In this document: positions 44,380-55,387 of the stretch, in pieces
How the letters are laid out: each line of letters starts with the position of its first letter
How positions within the stretch are numbered: position 1 is the first letter of the stretch
Assembly (NCBI RefSeq): GCF_020497125.1
Contig: NC_059077.1
Coordinates: 27,975,340 to 28,039,339, forward strand
DNA from: Mauremys mutica
Lineage: Eukaryota > Chordata > Testudines > Geoemydidae
DNA length: 64,000 nt
Reading direction: 5' to 3'
Notes under the pieces: generated by a model
The model's database searches: none
Seen by the model: only the letters and a program-made list of their open reading frames with translations
What the model was told of the DNA's origin: nothing
Made by a program: the position numbers and the translations under genes

Positions 44380-44960
44380 CAGGGCCGGCTCCAGCTTTTT
44401 TGTTGCCCCAAGTGGCCAGGAGCGGCGCCAGGGTTTCTGGTGCCCTAGGCAGAATTCGGGGGCGGCATTTTGCGCGCTCTCCATGGGGCGCGCGGGAGCT
44501 TCCGGTTCCGCTCCTTTCGCGCCGCCAAAGAAGGCCCCTCCGCCGAAATGCCGCAGGCGACAGGGCAGTCATTGAGCTGCTCAATTGCCTGCCGCTGTTT
44601 TCTGCAGCACATCAGCGGAGGGTCCTTCTTCTGCGGCATGATGGGAGTGGAACCCGAAGCTCCCGCGCACCCCGTGGGGAGCGCACAAAATGCCGCCCCC
44701 TGAATCCTGGCGCCCTAGGCGACCGCCTAGGGTCGCCTAATGGAAGCACCAGCCCTGCAAGTGGCGAAGGGAAAAAAAGAAAAACCTGATTGAGTTGCCG
44801 CCAAAGTGCTGCCGAAAAGGAAGCGACGGAGTGAAGAACCCACCACCAAATTGCCACCAAAGGCTAAAGCGGAGCTGCCCCAATAACAGACGGAGTGCCG
44901 CCTCTTTCTATTGGCCACCCCAGGCACCTGCTTCCTTCGCTGGTGCCTGGAGCCAGCCTG
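44380..44960. mobile_element. hAT-type MITE (outer) interrupted by another
   Basis: Starts CAGGGCCGGCTCCAG and ends CTGGAGCCAGCCTG; TSD ATGGCAGG (44372-44379) and GTGGCAGG (44961-44968), one mismatch. Without the nested element it is about 232 bases. Interior has GAGTTGCCGCCAAAGTGCTG-type GC-rich units. Confidence 0.85.
44417..44757. mobile_element. hAT-type MITE nested in the 44380-44960 element
   Basis: Starts CAGGAGCGGCGCCAG and ends GAAGCACCAGCCCTG, with a perfect 8-base duplication CAAGTGGC (44409-44416 and 44758-44765). 341 bases. It contains a second internal inverted pair: TGGTGCCCTAGGC near the left and GCGCCCTAGGCGACC near the right, and CTTCCGGTTCCGCT against GAACCCGAAGCTCCC. All ORFs here are artefacts of GC-rich DNA. 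Confidence 0.9.
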
Positions 44961-44968
44961 GTGGCAGG

Positions 44969-46143
44969 GGAAGCTGAGTTGCAGTTAATACCAGGTCCTG
45001 ATGCACAAAGGGTTATCCCTGTACCCCTGGAGCCTTAGCTTTGCAAAGTTAGTACCAATATCAATGGGACTACAGGTGAGCTTAAAGTTAGGCCTGTGCT
45101 TAAGTACATTACTGAATCAGGGCCTGTGAGAAGGATAGCTACACAATATAACTATCATAATATTTAGCAAATGCAGACAACAGAACACACACACACAAAC
45201 CAATTTTCATAAATAGTGAAAAGCAATTTTAAAAAAGAATCACATTAAGAAGCTCACTGCTATGAGAAACAATTTTCATTAGACAGCTAGCTCAAGATTC
45301 CTCCTTTTTCTGCTGTTCCTTAACATGAGTGTAATAACTCTGGTCCTAGCACGAGCATCTGCTGCAGTTTTGACTAAGAGTGGTTGTGTTAGAGCCTGGA
45401 ACTGTAATGCATGCAGCAGCATAGAATACTGTCCTGGGGGAGAGACAGTCAATAAGAGGGCAGCTCGAGCTGGGGAGGCGGCTCAGAATCTGCCATAGAG
45501 GAGGCAGTTGGAAGTGGTGAAAGAAGGAGATGAAAAGAGGCGGCGCTGGGGTAAAAGGGGGATTTGTAGAGGCAGCGGGAACATGAGGGGCTGTGTGCAA
45601 GAAGCTTGGCCATGGGGGCATAAACAGCACGATCGGTGAGGTTGACCGCTGGGACATTCCCAGATGGAATATAATCTGGGCACCTGGGGAACAGGTCTGG
45701 CCCTCTGGGTGGAGGGCTGTTGTTCCCAAGTGAACCTGCTGGAAAGAAGGCTGTCATCACAGCACTGATGGAAGGCGCATTGCAAGCTGGAGAGAGGCAA
45801 AGGTGGAACAGCGGGAGTGAAACTAGACTTTGCAGCCAGGGAGAGAAGAAGCTTATTCCCTGACTCTCACAGCTTGTTGCTCACAAATTTATTTTATTGT
45901 GATGGTAATTTATGGTTTATTTTCCTAAGCAAGTATTTAATGTTACTTCATATTATTTACATTCTTAACAAATTTCTGGGTCTTCCTTTATAAAGTTTTA
46001 AAAAATTAAGGTTTCCTTCGTTGTATTGGTTGCCTTTGCTTCTCCTCACAGTAGGTGTAGCCCTAGCTGAGGCCTGAGTCACTGCATGAGCAGTGGCTGA
46101 ACTAATTCATAAAGGCCTAGATCCACAAAGGTATTTAGGCATC
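44969..46143. other. No confirmed gene; minus-strand ORF 45449-45760 unexplained
   Basis: A 103-codon minus-strand ORF (45760 to 45449) reads NLTDRAVYAPMAKLLAHSPS and a Ser/Pro-rich tail. Two other minus frames are also open, so the openness may reflect the purine-rich + strand. I recognise no domain. Bases 45040-45125 carry the old repeat words ATGGGACTACAGGTGAG and GAATCAGGGCCTG. Confidence 0.3.
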
Positions 46144-46145
46144 TA

Positions 46146-46390
46146 AGGGCTTGTCTACATGAACAATTAGTTCACGGCAAGCTGGGGTGTGAATCTACCC
46201 CACTCTAGCCTGCCACAGAGTAACAGTCCATGTGGACCCTGCATTAACAGTTTCTTAATGTGCTTTGCTCTAGCTTTCTTTTAAATGGGTGTAGCTGAAA
46301 GCACATTAACAAATTGTTAATGCATGTTAGCAACTCAGTCTGCAGCAGGCGCGTGTGGAATAGATTCACATCTTTGTGTAGACTAGCCCT
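46146..46390. mobile_element. TA-flanked MITE
   Basis: AAGGGCTTGTCTACAT at the left pairs with TGTGTAGACTAGCCCT at the right, and both sides are flanked by TA (46144-46145, 46391-46392). 245 bases, no transposase. The TA duplication suggests a mariner/Tc1-type source. Interior words GTCCATGTGGACCCTGC recur weakly at 7530. Confidence 0.7.
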
Positions 46391-46675
46391 TAGTTGCAGT
46401 GTTAGGCTCCACTGAAATCCACAAAACTCCCGTTGAATCCATATAGGTACCTAAACTCACTCCGTGCCTATGTTTCTACCTCTGAGCATGCACACTGCTG
46501 CCTCCTATAGGTGCCTGGTTGTCTGTCTCCCACCTAAGCCTCAGAGTGATCCATGAACCGGGAGGGAGGCTAGGTGGGCGGAGCTCAAACCAGGAGTGCT
46601 AAGAAGCCACCTACAGGATTGGGACCAATTCAAAGTGGGTGGTGGTGACAGCATCAGTGGCCTCCTTACAATTTT

Positions 46676-46800
46676 TAGCCCAGTGGTTAAAGCACTCACC
46701 AGTGATATGGGAGACCCAACTTCAATTCCTCTGTCTGGATGAGGGGGGAAAGAAGGATTTGAACAGAAGACTGCTCCAACCACTAAACTATGGGACAGTC
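46676..46800. repeat. Convergent pair of tRNA-like sequences
   Basis: The + strand has an A-box-like TAGCCCAGTGG (46676-46686) and a weak B-box ACTTCAATTCC (46719-46729). The minus strand has TAGTTTAGTGG (reverse of 46780-46790) and TGTTCAAATCC (reverse of about 46755-46765). The two halves therefore pair imperfectly. Each resembles the head of a tRNA-derived SINE. These are not functional tRNA genes: no acceptor stem closes. Confidence 0.6.
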
Positions 46801-48749
46801 TGACACTTGCCTGGGTAAAAAGCTCTGTGCCACTTCCAGAGGCATTTAGGTACTACAGTGATGGGTCCAGTATAAGAATCTAAATAGAACACATATACCA
46901 TGAATATATGATTGCTGCCTTCCCGCCTCAGTTATTCAAAAGTTATACCAGGCAATAATTACTTCCTCTCTAGCAGACAGGGTACCACCTACCCCTTACT
47001 GCTCATCCTCCTGGCAGTTTGTTCCATCTAAATCTTTTTGTGTCTGAGTGTATGTAATTTTTCTAGTGGCTCTTTCTGTCTCACAAGCCAAAATTATCAA
47101 AGATGGCTGCCTTCACACACAAATCTCATTAAACAAGTAGCCATCCCAAGACTACATCTGAAAGGGAAAAAAATAACAGGTCTTCCAGAATTAAACAGAT
47201 TAGGACGTTTTGAGCAGAAGAAGGTTCAGAGCAAGTTGGTGGAAAATATTTAATGAGTTTTATTCTGTTCCTTTCTTTAAGTGTATGATCCAGCCCCTAA
47301 AACCTGGTACTTGTGTAGTGACAACAGACACTTGGGAGACAAGAATAAACCCTTCTGCCATTCCACTGGCATAGAAGGGTTGCCAGGTGTCCAGTTTCCA
47401 ACTGAACACCCAGTCGAAAAGGGACCCTCCCCAGACTGGTGAAAATGAGCGAGTGAGTGAGGGTGGGGAAGAGTGAGCAACAGAGGGAGGGGGGAAGATG
47501 GAGAAGGTGGGGTGGAGCCTCGGAGAAGGGGCAGGGCAAGGGTGTTCAGTTTTGTTCAGTCAGAAAATTGGCATCCCATAGCCAGTTATTAAATCAGACA
47601 ACGGGCGCTAGACCAATAAGCAACATGGGTTTATAAAAAACAAAATTACCATCATGACCTGATTGTAATTGTGTTAAAAAGCGAAGTTAGGAGCTGAAGG
47701 GTACATAGACGTTTTCTCTTTGGGGATTTGATATGTGATAAAATTTTCCAAAGTGCCTCAGGGACAGGTTTTTATAGGTATTTAGGTGCCTCAAATGCAC
47801 ATGGTGGGATTTTAAAAAACTGAAAGTCAATAGGAAATTAGATGCCTAGACACTTTTCAGAATCCTACTAAATACTTTACAAGCCCTAAGGCCCATATCA
47901 CAAAGGTCCTATGCTATTGCTCCACTCAGCATTTCAATGCCTAAGCCCTAGGCAGCCTGCTGCCCAGCGGATTTTCCAGCCTCATGCATTGTATGTGGAC
48001 AGCTAGGTGCCTAAGGAAGGGATTTTCAGAATCCAGCAAACTGAGTGGGGAGTTGCCTAAAATAGCCTGGAGAGAAATGCTGTTGAAAGGGGTGGGGAGC
48101 AGAGCGGGTTTAGAAACCTAAGTTTGTAACGTGGTGCAAGATGCCAGAGCTAGGTATCTTCCGCTGCTTAGGATCTTTAGCAATGGACCCTCTCCTGGAG
48201 CTAAGGGGCTGGCCTGACTTAGATGCCTGGGTGCCAAGCAGCTGAAATCAAGTCTCTTGACTACTGGTGTCTTCTTGGCTAACTTGACCAAGCTGCTGCT
48301 TTTAATCATAAACATATTATTTTGTGTTTCTCTCTCCCCTTCAGAAACATATGCCAGGCTAATAAATCTCCAAATTGCAAGTTTGACACTTTCCACAATA
48401 AATGATCCGATCCAAGAGGTACAGCAGGCACAGACTCTATAATTGCTCACCCATCTCCAGGCCCTTCATTTTGAATTCAAGGAGCCATATCACCCCTTAC
48501 AGAGAATATACCTGCGTAAGGAACTTGAAATGTTGCAGACATCACCACCATCATTCCCTCCTGGTAGAAGACTTGTCTCCTTGTGGAATAAGCAGAGGGT
48601 TTTGGTGCTTGGATCTCTGCAATCCGTAGAGGCCAGGATTGTCTGTACAGAAGCCCCCTCCCTTTGCACTGGTGCTCTGCTCCTGGGGGCTTTCTCACTG
48701 AGGTTGTGCTAGTAGATAGGGATGTTGCCACCAATCTTTGCCTTAAGCA
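46801..48749. repeat. Old low-copy repeats, no gene recognised
   Basis: Bases 47750-48240 repeat the words ATTTAGGTGCCT, TAGATGCCTAGAC and TAGGTGCCTAAGG, as does 46440-46560 (TAGGTACCTAAAC). The self-complementary TAGGNNCCTA core suggests a decayed palindromic family. ORFs at 47277-47539 and 48118-48450 are not supported. Confidence 0.4.
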
Positions 48750-48753
48750 AGGT

Positions 48754-49635
48754 TGTGACAGATTTCTGTTACCAATCTGCCTGAGGCATCAGGTGATCAG
48801 GCTGAGGCCACAGGATCTTTTGGGGAGGAGATGACTAAACACACCAAGTGTCTAAGTTTTTTAAAGCTTTATTAATAAAATAATAAAATAACAGTGGAGA
48901 GTGATGGGTGCTCCTCACGTCACTCAGAGGAAGGAAGAAAGTGTTAGTGCCCCAAGCCCTAACCCACTTTCATACTCACACACGCTCTACCTGAGGCTGG
49001 CCAAGCCTGGGTGTAACATAAGAAGAAGAGGGGGAAGGGTGGATGGGAGTTCTGTCGTGGGCCCAGGTTGTCTGGAGTCCACTGTAATCTCCGACTTGCT
49101 TTGGCTCTTGGGGGGGTTTTAAGTCCTGGGTTTCTTTGGGGGTGTTTTCATCCAGGGCCCTCTGTTCCTGGTGCTCTTTGTACCAGTCCAAACTGGCTCG
49201 CTGTGGCTTCCCAAAATACCCCGGCTCCAGAGACTTTATTCCCCCCCGGTTGGCCTTCGCCATCTCATTCACTCTCACTGTTCTCACTGCTATCTCTGCA
49301 TCCCTGCTCAAATTCGTTCTCCTCTTCTTACGGCTAGACAGGGACAGGTTTTTCTCGTCGACAGCTGCAGATTTCTCGTCGCGCCCATGACCTTGGACCA
49401 AGGCCATCATCTTATCTTCACACGGAGCTAGCTAAAATGTCAAGTTAACCCGTTCTCTGCTTTCTTCCTTTTTCCCCCTCTTGGCCTCTCACTCCCTGCA
49501 AGGGAATCTTCCATTCCACACTCACTCACACTTTTGACCCTTCCCAAAATGCCCTGCAATGCTTGCAACTGCGTTAGCAAAATATCTGCCTTCCCCAGGG
49601 GATCCCTTGAGGGAGGGGGCCATTGGGGTGGGACA
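48754..49635 (-). mobile_element. Putative LTR containing an ORF
   Basis: The left end is TGTGACAGATTTCTG and the candidate right end is GGGTGGGACA; flanks are AGGT (48750-48753 and 49636-49639). An alternative right end with the same AGGT is at 49800. On the minus strand the AATAAA (reverse of 48868-48873) sits about 115 bases before the end, a normal LTR position. The 4-base TSD is weak evidence, so boundaries are tentative. It encloses the ORF at 48976-49410. Confidence 0.5.
48976..49410 (-). CDS. 144-codon ORF inside the putative LTR, function unknown
   Basis: An uninterrupted frame from ATG at 49410 to TGA at 48976, about 100 bases before an AATAAA on the same strand. The product is hydrophilic, with a basic stretch (SSRKKRRTNLSR, about residues 25-36) that could be a nuclear localisation signal, an acidic middle, and a Pro/Ser-rich C-terminus. 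No signal peptide or membrane segment. I do not recognise it. The ORF sits where some retroviruses keep a gene overlapping U3, but it could equally be a fragment of a host 3' exon or a chance frame. Composition is more protein-like than other frames here. Confidence 0.35.
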   Translation of the reverse strand: MMALVQGHGRDEKSAAVDEKNLSLSSRKKRRTNLSRDAEIAVRTVRVNEMAKANRGGIKSLEPGYFGKPQRASLDWYKEHQEQRALDENTPKETQDLKPPQEPKQVGDYSGLQTTWAHDRTPIHPSPSSSYVTPRLGQPQVERV

Positions 49636-49639
49636 AGGT

Positions 49640-51119
49640 TTCTACTCAGTGGTGGGAGGGTTGAGAAGGTAATGTTACCTTATGTGGGCTTGACAGGGAA
49701 CAGTGTGTGGTGTGTCCATCCTGTCAGCCCTGGCTCTTCACCAGCTGTGATCTGGATCTCCAGAGAGCCCCCACATAGGGGCTTTGTGAGACTCAAGGCA
49801 AGGTCAGAATGAATGAAGAATGCCATAGGCAGACTTCTGAGGTATGTACTCCCTCACCCAACCCAGTATGGTCCTATCCAGTCAAGGAGATACAAATAAA
49901 TTAACCACAGGTGAATTAGCTCCTGACGGCTGACTGCCACCTTCCTAGTATAGTGCTTTTTCATTTTATGCCTGAAATTGCCTCTTAGTTGCATTATGAG
50001 ATATGAGCCCATAAATATTTCACATTTGAGCTACTACTATAGTCAAATTGGAACTAGAAGCGCATGCAGCTGAAATTGATTGTGATGTTCTGCATAAGAA
50101 ATATACATCATGAGCTTATTGTCTTGTTCAGACAATTATTTTGTGAGTGTGGTGAGACTGAGACACCTTCATTAGAAAGATACTTAAAAAGGAGGAAAAA
50201 AAGTCCAAAACAGCTTCTTCCCTCACCCCGCTTCAATATCTGAGAAGAAACGCGACTGAAGGAGCAGAGAGTGTGCCCCAGTGCAAGCAGTGATACTTCC
50301 AATTCAAAATTTTGGATGGAGGTCCTTAGATACAGGCATGCCTATTAATTAAAAGCATTCTTGACATTCAGTTCCTGCTGTTTTTTGAGTTCCCTACCAG
50401 TGTGTAAACAATACCATCTGCGGCATGGAAGAGTGATCCTTTGTTTGGAAGATGAGTTCTGCTAACTGGTGCAATCTCTACTCTGAACTGGGGTGAAAGT
50501 AACTTTAGCTGACTCTGATGTTATTTTCTCTTTTTTTTTGGTGTGCCCCCAGTGCTCCAATGCAGAAGTACCAGTCAGTGCAGCATTTATATTTTGATCT
50601 GCAGGGAAAACCCAAAACAATCAAAAATCTGAAATGATTATATGTGACAAGTAGTGAATCACTCCACTTCTTGCAGTGAATTCAGCCCATACATAGGCAA
50701 GAAGAACTGCAGATCTTACTAGATTCTGTTCTCACTGATGTTAGTTTCAGCCTGGACCTAAGTGTTCCAACCTAAGCTTTGGATAGGCATTAGGATATTT
50801 GAGATATGCCATTCTAAATTTCTAACTGTGATTTTTGTAACTGGTTACAAGTAACATGGTTCCATTTGTGTTCCCACAGCAGATTTTCTGTTGTCATAAT
50901 TTAGTGCAACTGCACCTATCATGCTACCTTGTATTGGTGAATTCTGGGAAAATTTGAGTAGTTTTCCCAGCAGGGGATAAAGTGTCCAGGAAACATGTAC
51001 ATCCAGTTGCATCAGCGGCACTGTGGTACTGCACCCTGGGGTGACCTACAGTAGAGAGGGCTTGCGGGGGAAGGAGAAGCAGCAAAACAGGGGGGCTATG
51101 GTTGGCTGGGAATTTTCCA
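49640..51119. other. No gene recognised
   Basis: AT-rich, unique-looking. CTGGGGTGAAAGTAACTTTA at about 50489 resembles the terminus of the hAT element at 4157 but no partner end was found. Confidence 0.5.
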
Positions 51120-51535
51120 GCTAAACGTTTTTTCATCACAAAATGTCAGTTCATCAAAATGAAAACTGTTTGTGGGAAAGGGCCAGTTTAGATTAATTTC
51201 CTGATTCCAAACATTTTTTTAAAAGTTTCCAAATTGTCTGAACATCCCTCTCTGAGATTTTCTAAATGAAAAGTTCTGTTTTCTAGGTCAAAATGACTTT
51301 TCATTAGTTAATGTAATACTTAAAAAAGGTTAAAGGAAGTCAAAATAAAACCAAAATGTTTTGAAATTATCCAAATAAAACATTTTGATTGATCTAATCC
51401 ATGTTCATTTGGTTTTTTTATTACTAATTCAAAAAAATCTGAAAATGACTTTTCATCCCGATTTGGGAAATGAACATTTTTTGAAATTTCAGGTTCTCAT
51501 GGGATAGGTGAACTGTTTCCTGCCCAGCTGTAATG
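51120..51535. repeat. T/A-rich interspersed repeat
   Basis: Words such as CATCACAAAATGTCAGTTC, TGAAAAGTTCTGTTTTC, AAAACCAAAATGTTTTGAAA and GAACATTTTTTGAAATTTCA recur; the right edge TTCCTGCCCAGCTGTAATGG resembles the GACCAGCTCTAATA end of 61425-62754. Confidence 0.45.
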
Positions 51536-51802
51536 GGGGGTCCAGTCTGCACTGCAAAACAAACAACGCTCCCATGGTTCAAACATACTCCAACCAAAGG
51601 GTGTGCTGGACTGGTTATTAGAAGGTAATCATATGGCAGTCTAGGCTTCCAACAGAGGAACAATACTGTTGGATGCAAGAGTTACCACTCAGATTTTTAT
51701 CATATGATGTGTGGACCGAATCCATGTTTGAACCTAGCCCTGTCATAAACTGACTACTAATCTCATTGAACTAAATAAGGTGGCTCACATGCATAAAATA
51801 AG

Positions 51803-51996
51803 AGAGACAAGCTGGGTGAGGTAATATTTTGTATTGGACCAACATCTGTTGGTGAACGAGACAAGTTTTTGAGCTACCCAGAGTAGCTCGAAAGCTTGTC
51901 TCTTTCACCAACCAAAGTTGGTCATTAAAATATATTACCTCACCCAGCTTGTCTTTCTAATATCTTGGGACCAATATGGCAACAACACTGCAAATA
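51803..51996. mobile_element. Fold-back dimer insertion with 11-bp TSD
   Basis: GACAAGCTGGGTGAGGTAAT (51806 onward) is the reverse complement of ATTACCTCACCCAGCTTGTC (ending about 51955), with ACCAACATCTGTTGGT and CCAACCAAAGTTGG pairs inside and a short GAGCTACCCAGAGTAGCTC loop stem. CATAAAATAAG flanks both sides (51792-51802 and 51997-52007). I recall the unit as the end of a Penelope-like element in turtles; that is unverified. Confidence 0.82.
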
Positions 51997-52384
51997 CATA
52001 AAATAAGCCACGTGCAGGAGTGTATGTCGCTTGAGGCTTAGTTAAAATGTGTAGCTTGGACTGAGACTCATTGTACTCTGAAGAATTTTGAATTCATTGT
52101 ATTAACACCCTTGAGGCTGTTTCAGTGACCAAAACTTACTGAGGATGTCTCAAGATTTCAGTCAGCAGATGAACTGGGGCACATTGTGTTTGCATGTTTG
52201 GACATTATATGCTGAAATGGGTTAGTATTTTGGGAAGAGGCTTTCTGCCAAATTCTTTTACTGAAAATCATAGGGACAGGAGCCACGGGGTGGTTTCAAT
52301 TACCATCAACTGTCATATCATGTCTTGTTCCCCTCCCTCCCCCCCCCCCGCTTGCAACTGATCCTCTTGTTCCTCAGTACTGCA

Positions 52385-53120
52385 GTTACTGCACCATTTA
52401 TAGATTCATAGATTCCAAGGACAGAATGGACCATTTTGATCATCTAGTGTGATCTCCTGTTTAGCACAGGCTTATGGAACTTGCCCAAAATAATTCCTAG
52501 AGAAGGTCTGGTAGGAAAACATCTAATCTTGATTTAACATTTTTTAGTGATGGAGAATCCACCACAACCCTTCATAAATTTTTCCAATGGTTAATTACTC
52601 TCACCATTAAAAATTTATGCCTTATTTCCAGTCTGAATTTGTCTAGCTTCAACTTTCAGCAGTTGGGTTGTGATATACCTTTCTCTGCTAGATTGAAGAA
52701 CCTATTATTCAATATTTGTTCCCCATTTAGGCATAGACTATAATCAAGTCACCCCTTAACCTTCTCTTATTAAGCTAAATAGATGGAGCTCTTTGAGTTA
52801 ATCACTTTAAGCCAGTTCTCTAGTCCATTAACCATTCTCATGGCTCTCCAATTTATCAACATCCATCTTTAATTGTTGGCATCAGGACTGGACACAGGAT
52901 CCAGCAGCAGTCATACCATACAAATAACCTCTCCACTTCTACTCACGAGTCCCCTGTTTATGCATCCAAAAATATCATTAGCTCTTTTGGCCGCAGCCAA
53001 AAGCTCATGTTCAGTTGATTATCCACCACACCCCCAAAATCTTTTTCAGAGTAGTTGCTTCCCAGGCGAGAGTCCCTCATCATGTAAGTGTGGCCTATAT
53101 TCTTTGTTCCTGGCGTTTCA
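52385..53120 (-). repeat. CR1 LINE 3' portion
   Basis: Starting at TAGATTCATAGATTCCAAGG (reverse of the CR1 tail), the stretch continues through GGAGAATCCACCACAACCCT, TGCCTTATTTCCAGTCTGAA and GACTGGACACAGGATCCAGC, which read on the minus strand as the 3' UTR and the end of the reverse transcriptase ORF. No intact frame. 5' truncated at about 53120. Confidence 0.75.
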
Positions 53121-53619
53121 ATCTGTGGGAGGTAAGGTGTATAGATCACTGCAGCTATTTTGGCACAGGGCCGGAATTTGTCATGGGAATCACTTGCACT
53201 GATTATATACTTTATCTTTTTATATTTGCAAAATGGCACTAATTGTTACAGCAGACAGAAACTATATTTCTTTTTAAGGTTAATTGTGATTTGCTAGCTA
53301 CTAAGAATTTATTTATGGGGACCATGATAGTGTGAAGTACTTTGTTGCTATAAGGACTGACATGCTAGATGCAATAATTATCACCCTGTAGAAATTAACA
53401 ATGTATTAGCATAACTACTGTATGTTGCCATATTTATGGCTCAGCTCATTGAGTCTAATCTGCCTATATCGGGTATAAATATGAAAAGTGTGACTTCCAA
53501 TGCCTTTATAGCACCCGCCTACCATTGCTAAAGTTGTCACAACCCATCTTATCTAGGGGCTTTGTAGCTATTCCAGTGGTGGGTACCTAAATACAGTCAT
53601 TTAGATTTCTCCTAAGTTT

Positions 53620-53695
53620 GTGAACTCTCTGGGGCAGGGACTGTCTTTGTTTTAATCCTTTGTAAGTGTCTAGCAAACGGGGCCCTGATCTAGAC
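53620..53695 (+). repeat. SINE 3' tail
   Basis: CTCTGGGGCAGGGACTGTCT, TTGTAAGTGTCTAGCAAACG, GGGCCCTGATCTAGACAC matches the MIR-like SINE tail. Confidence 0.55.
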
Positions 53696-53702
53696 ACTAA
53701 GG

Positions 53703-54247
53703 TTACGTCTGCACTTAGAGCTGGGGGTGTGGTTCCCATCTCAAATAGACATATTCACACTACCTCTCATTGGAGCTAAAAATAGGAGTGTAGCTGTGGT
53801 AGCACACAGGGCCGGCTTTAGGACGTGCGGGGCCCGATTCAAAAGAGCTGCCGCCGAAATGCTGCTGAAGATAGCGGCGGCAATTTGGCGGCAGCTCAGT
53901 CGGTTGCCGCTGTTTATGGCGGCACTTCGGCGGAGGGTGTGGACCCATTTTCCGGACGCTGTAGGGGGCCCACTTAGGTGCGGGGCCCGATTCCTGGGAA
54001 TCAGGGGAATTGCCCTAAAGCTGGCCCTGGTAGCACTGGCAGCAGCAAGTGGCAACACAGGCTAGCCACCCGAAGTATGTAGCCACAGGACATAGGCAGG
54101 TTTGTACTCAGGGCGGCTAGCCTGTGCCACCACTCACCATTGGCTGTGCGACCACGGCCACACAACGCTTTTTAACATGCTCGCTCAATGTGTGCTAGAG
54201 TGAGTATGTCTGTTAGAGCTGGGAGTCACACCACCAGCTCCAAGCCT
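53703..54247. mobile_element. Palindromic MITE interrupted by a hAT MITE
   Basis: GTCTGCACTTAGAGCTGGGG, GTGTGGTTCCCATCTC at the left corresponds in reverse to GAGCTGGGAGTCACACCACC, AGCTCCAAGCCTA at the right, and inner parts also pair (CACACTACCTCTC, AATAGGAGTGTAGC with GCTCGCTCAATGTGTGC). The right tip is decayed. A 223-base hAT MITE sits inside at 53807-54029. Confidence 0.7.
53807..54029. mobile_element. hAT-type MITE
   Basis: Starts CAGGGCCGGCTTTAGG and ends CCTAAAGCTGGCCCTG, 16-base TIR with one mismatch. TSD GTAGCACA (53799-53806) and GTAGCACT (54030-54037). Contains GCCGCCGAAATGCTGCTGAA. Confidence 0.92.
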
Positions 54248-54249
54248 AA

Positions 54250-55380
54250 AGCAATAGCTCTAACAGTGGATTCTATTTGTCATCTCTCCCAATTTCTAAG
54301 AGGCTTTGCTTTTTATACATTTGATATGTGATGTTAGTAGTTCTTTTCTTTGTAATAGTCTTCCTGTCATAGTAAACAAGTGGGGTTGGCAAGATGTTCT
54401 AATGACAAATAGGATCTGGATCAGTCTTATCTCCTCTGGTAGCTCATTTCACAGTCCAATACCCTTGACCAGGAACACTTTATCAAGGAGTTGTGACATA
54501 TTTTACGAACTGAAAACCCAAGGACTAAGGGACAGCATCTTTGAAAGTTCATGGGATCTCAGTAAGTATAGTACAATGGTAAAGTTGTTTCTAAGAACTT
54601 CATGTCTGGCATAAAAAACGTGAGCTGTCAACCCTATGGCAACCCCACTGTGGTCATTCAAGATATTAGCTAATTTCTGTGAGACTGTAGGTCCTAACCT
54701 ACTAATGAAAAAGAAATAGAAAGAAAAGAATTGGAAGGGCCACTGTTGCAGCAGTACTCATGTATTTTCATCAACTGGCAATGCAATAATAATTCCAAAA
54801 GATTTTACACAGTTAAGATTTCCTTGTACCGGACTCAGCAATTGTTACTGGGTAGCTTTTTGATGAGGCACTTTTATGAGATATTCAAAGAAAATACTTA
54901 CCCTTCACCATTTTACAAACCACATCTATCAATCCTAGCTATCAACCTTGTGTTGCTCAGCTTAACTATATAGAAGAATATTAGTAAGGGTATTTTGTGC
55001 TGTCCTAAGGGTCCTTCCTTCATTTCCTTATCCTAGTGCTACCCTGAGGTGATGACATAAAAAACAGCTCGCATTTTTCCCTGTCTAGATGTTTTCTCTA
55101 TTCAGTGATTTGGTACAACTGAGACATTTTGAATAATATATGAACAGAGGGGGAATTGGAGACAGTGTGTTCTCAGTGGAGGGTCCTTGAATTTGCAGCT
55201 TCCTTTTGTTATTGACCCAATAGATGCAGTCTGGAACAAGACCTGTCAGGTTTTTTTCTCCCTGGGAACTGAATATAGGTGTGAAACCTGCTTAGGCAAA
55301 GTTTGTAATTTGCTGAAGTTAAGTTTTAGTCTTAGAAGTGTATTTTTACTTTGGTTTGCTTGTAATGCTTCCTATCTTTA
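54250..55380. other. No gene recognised
   Basis: AT-rich DNA. ORFs at 54306-54614 and 54731-54973 show no domain. Confidence 0.55.
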
Positions 55381-55387
55381 TTCCAAA

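Noticed and set aside
44222..44977. Cluster of ORFs including a 168-codon frame
   Set aside because: They run across both nested MITEs; GC-rich inverted repeats produce mirrored frames on both strands.
46676..46790. Functional tRNA gene
   Set aside because: A- and B-box-like words exist but no cloverleaf closes and the acceptor stem is absent.
50485..50520. Possible hAT terminus CTGGGGTGAAAGTAAC
   Set aside because: No partner terminus and no 8-base duplication could be found.
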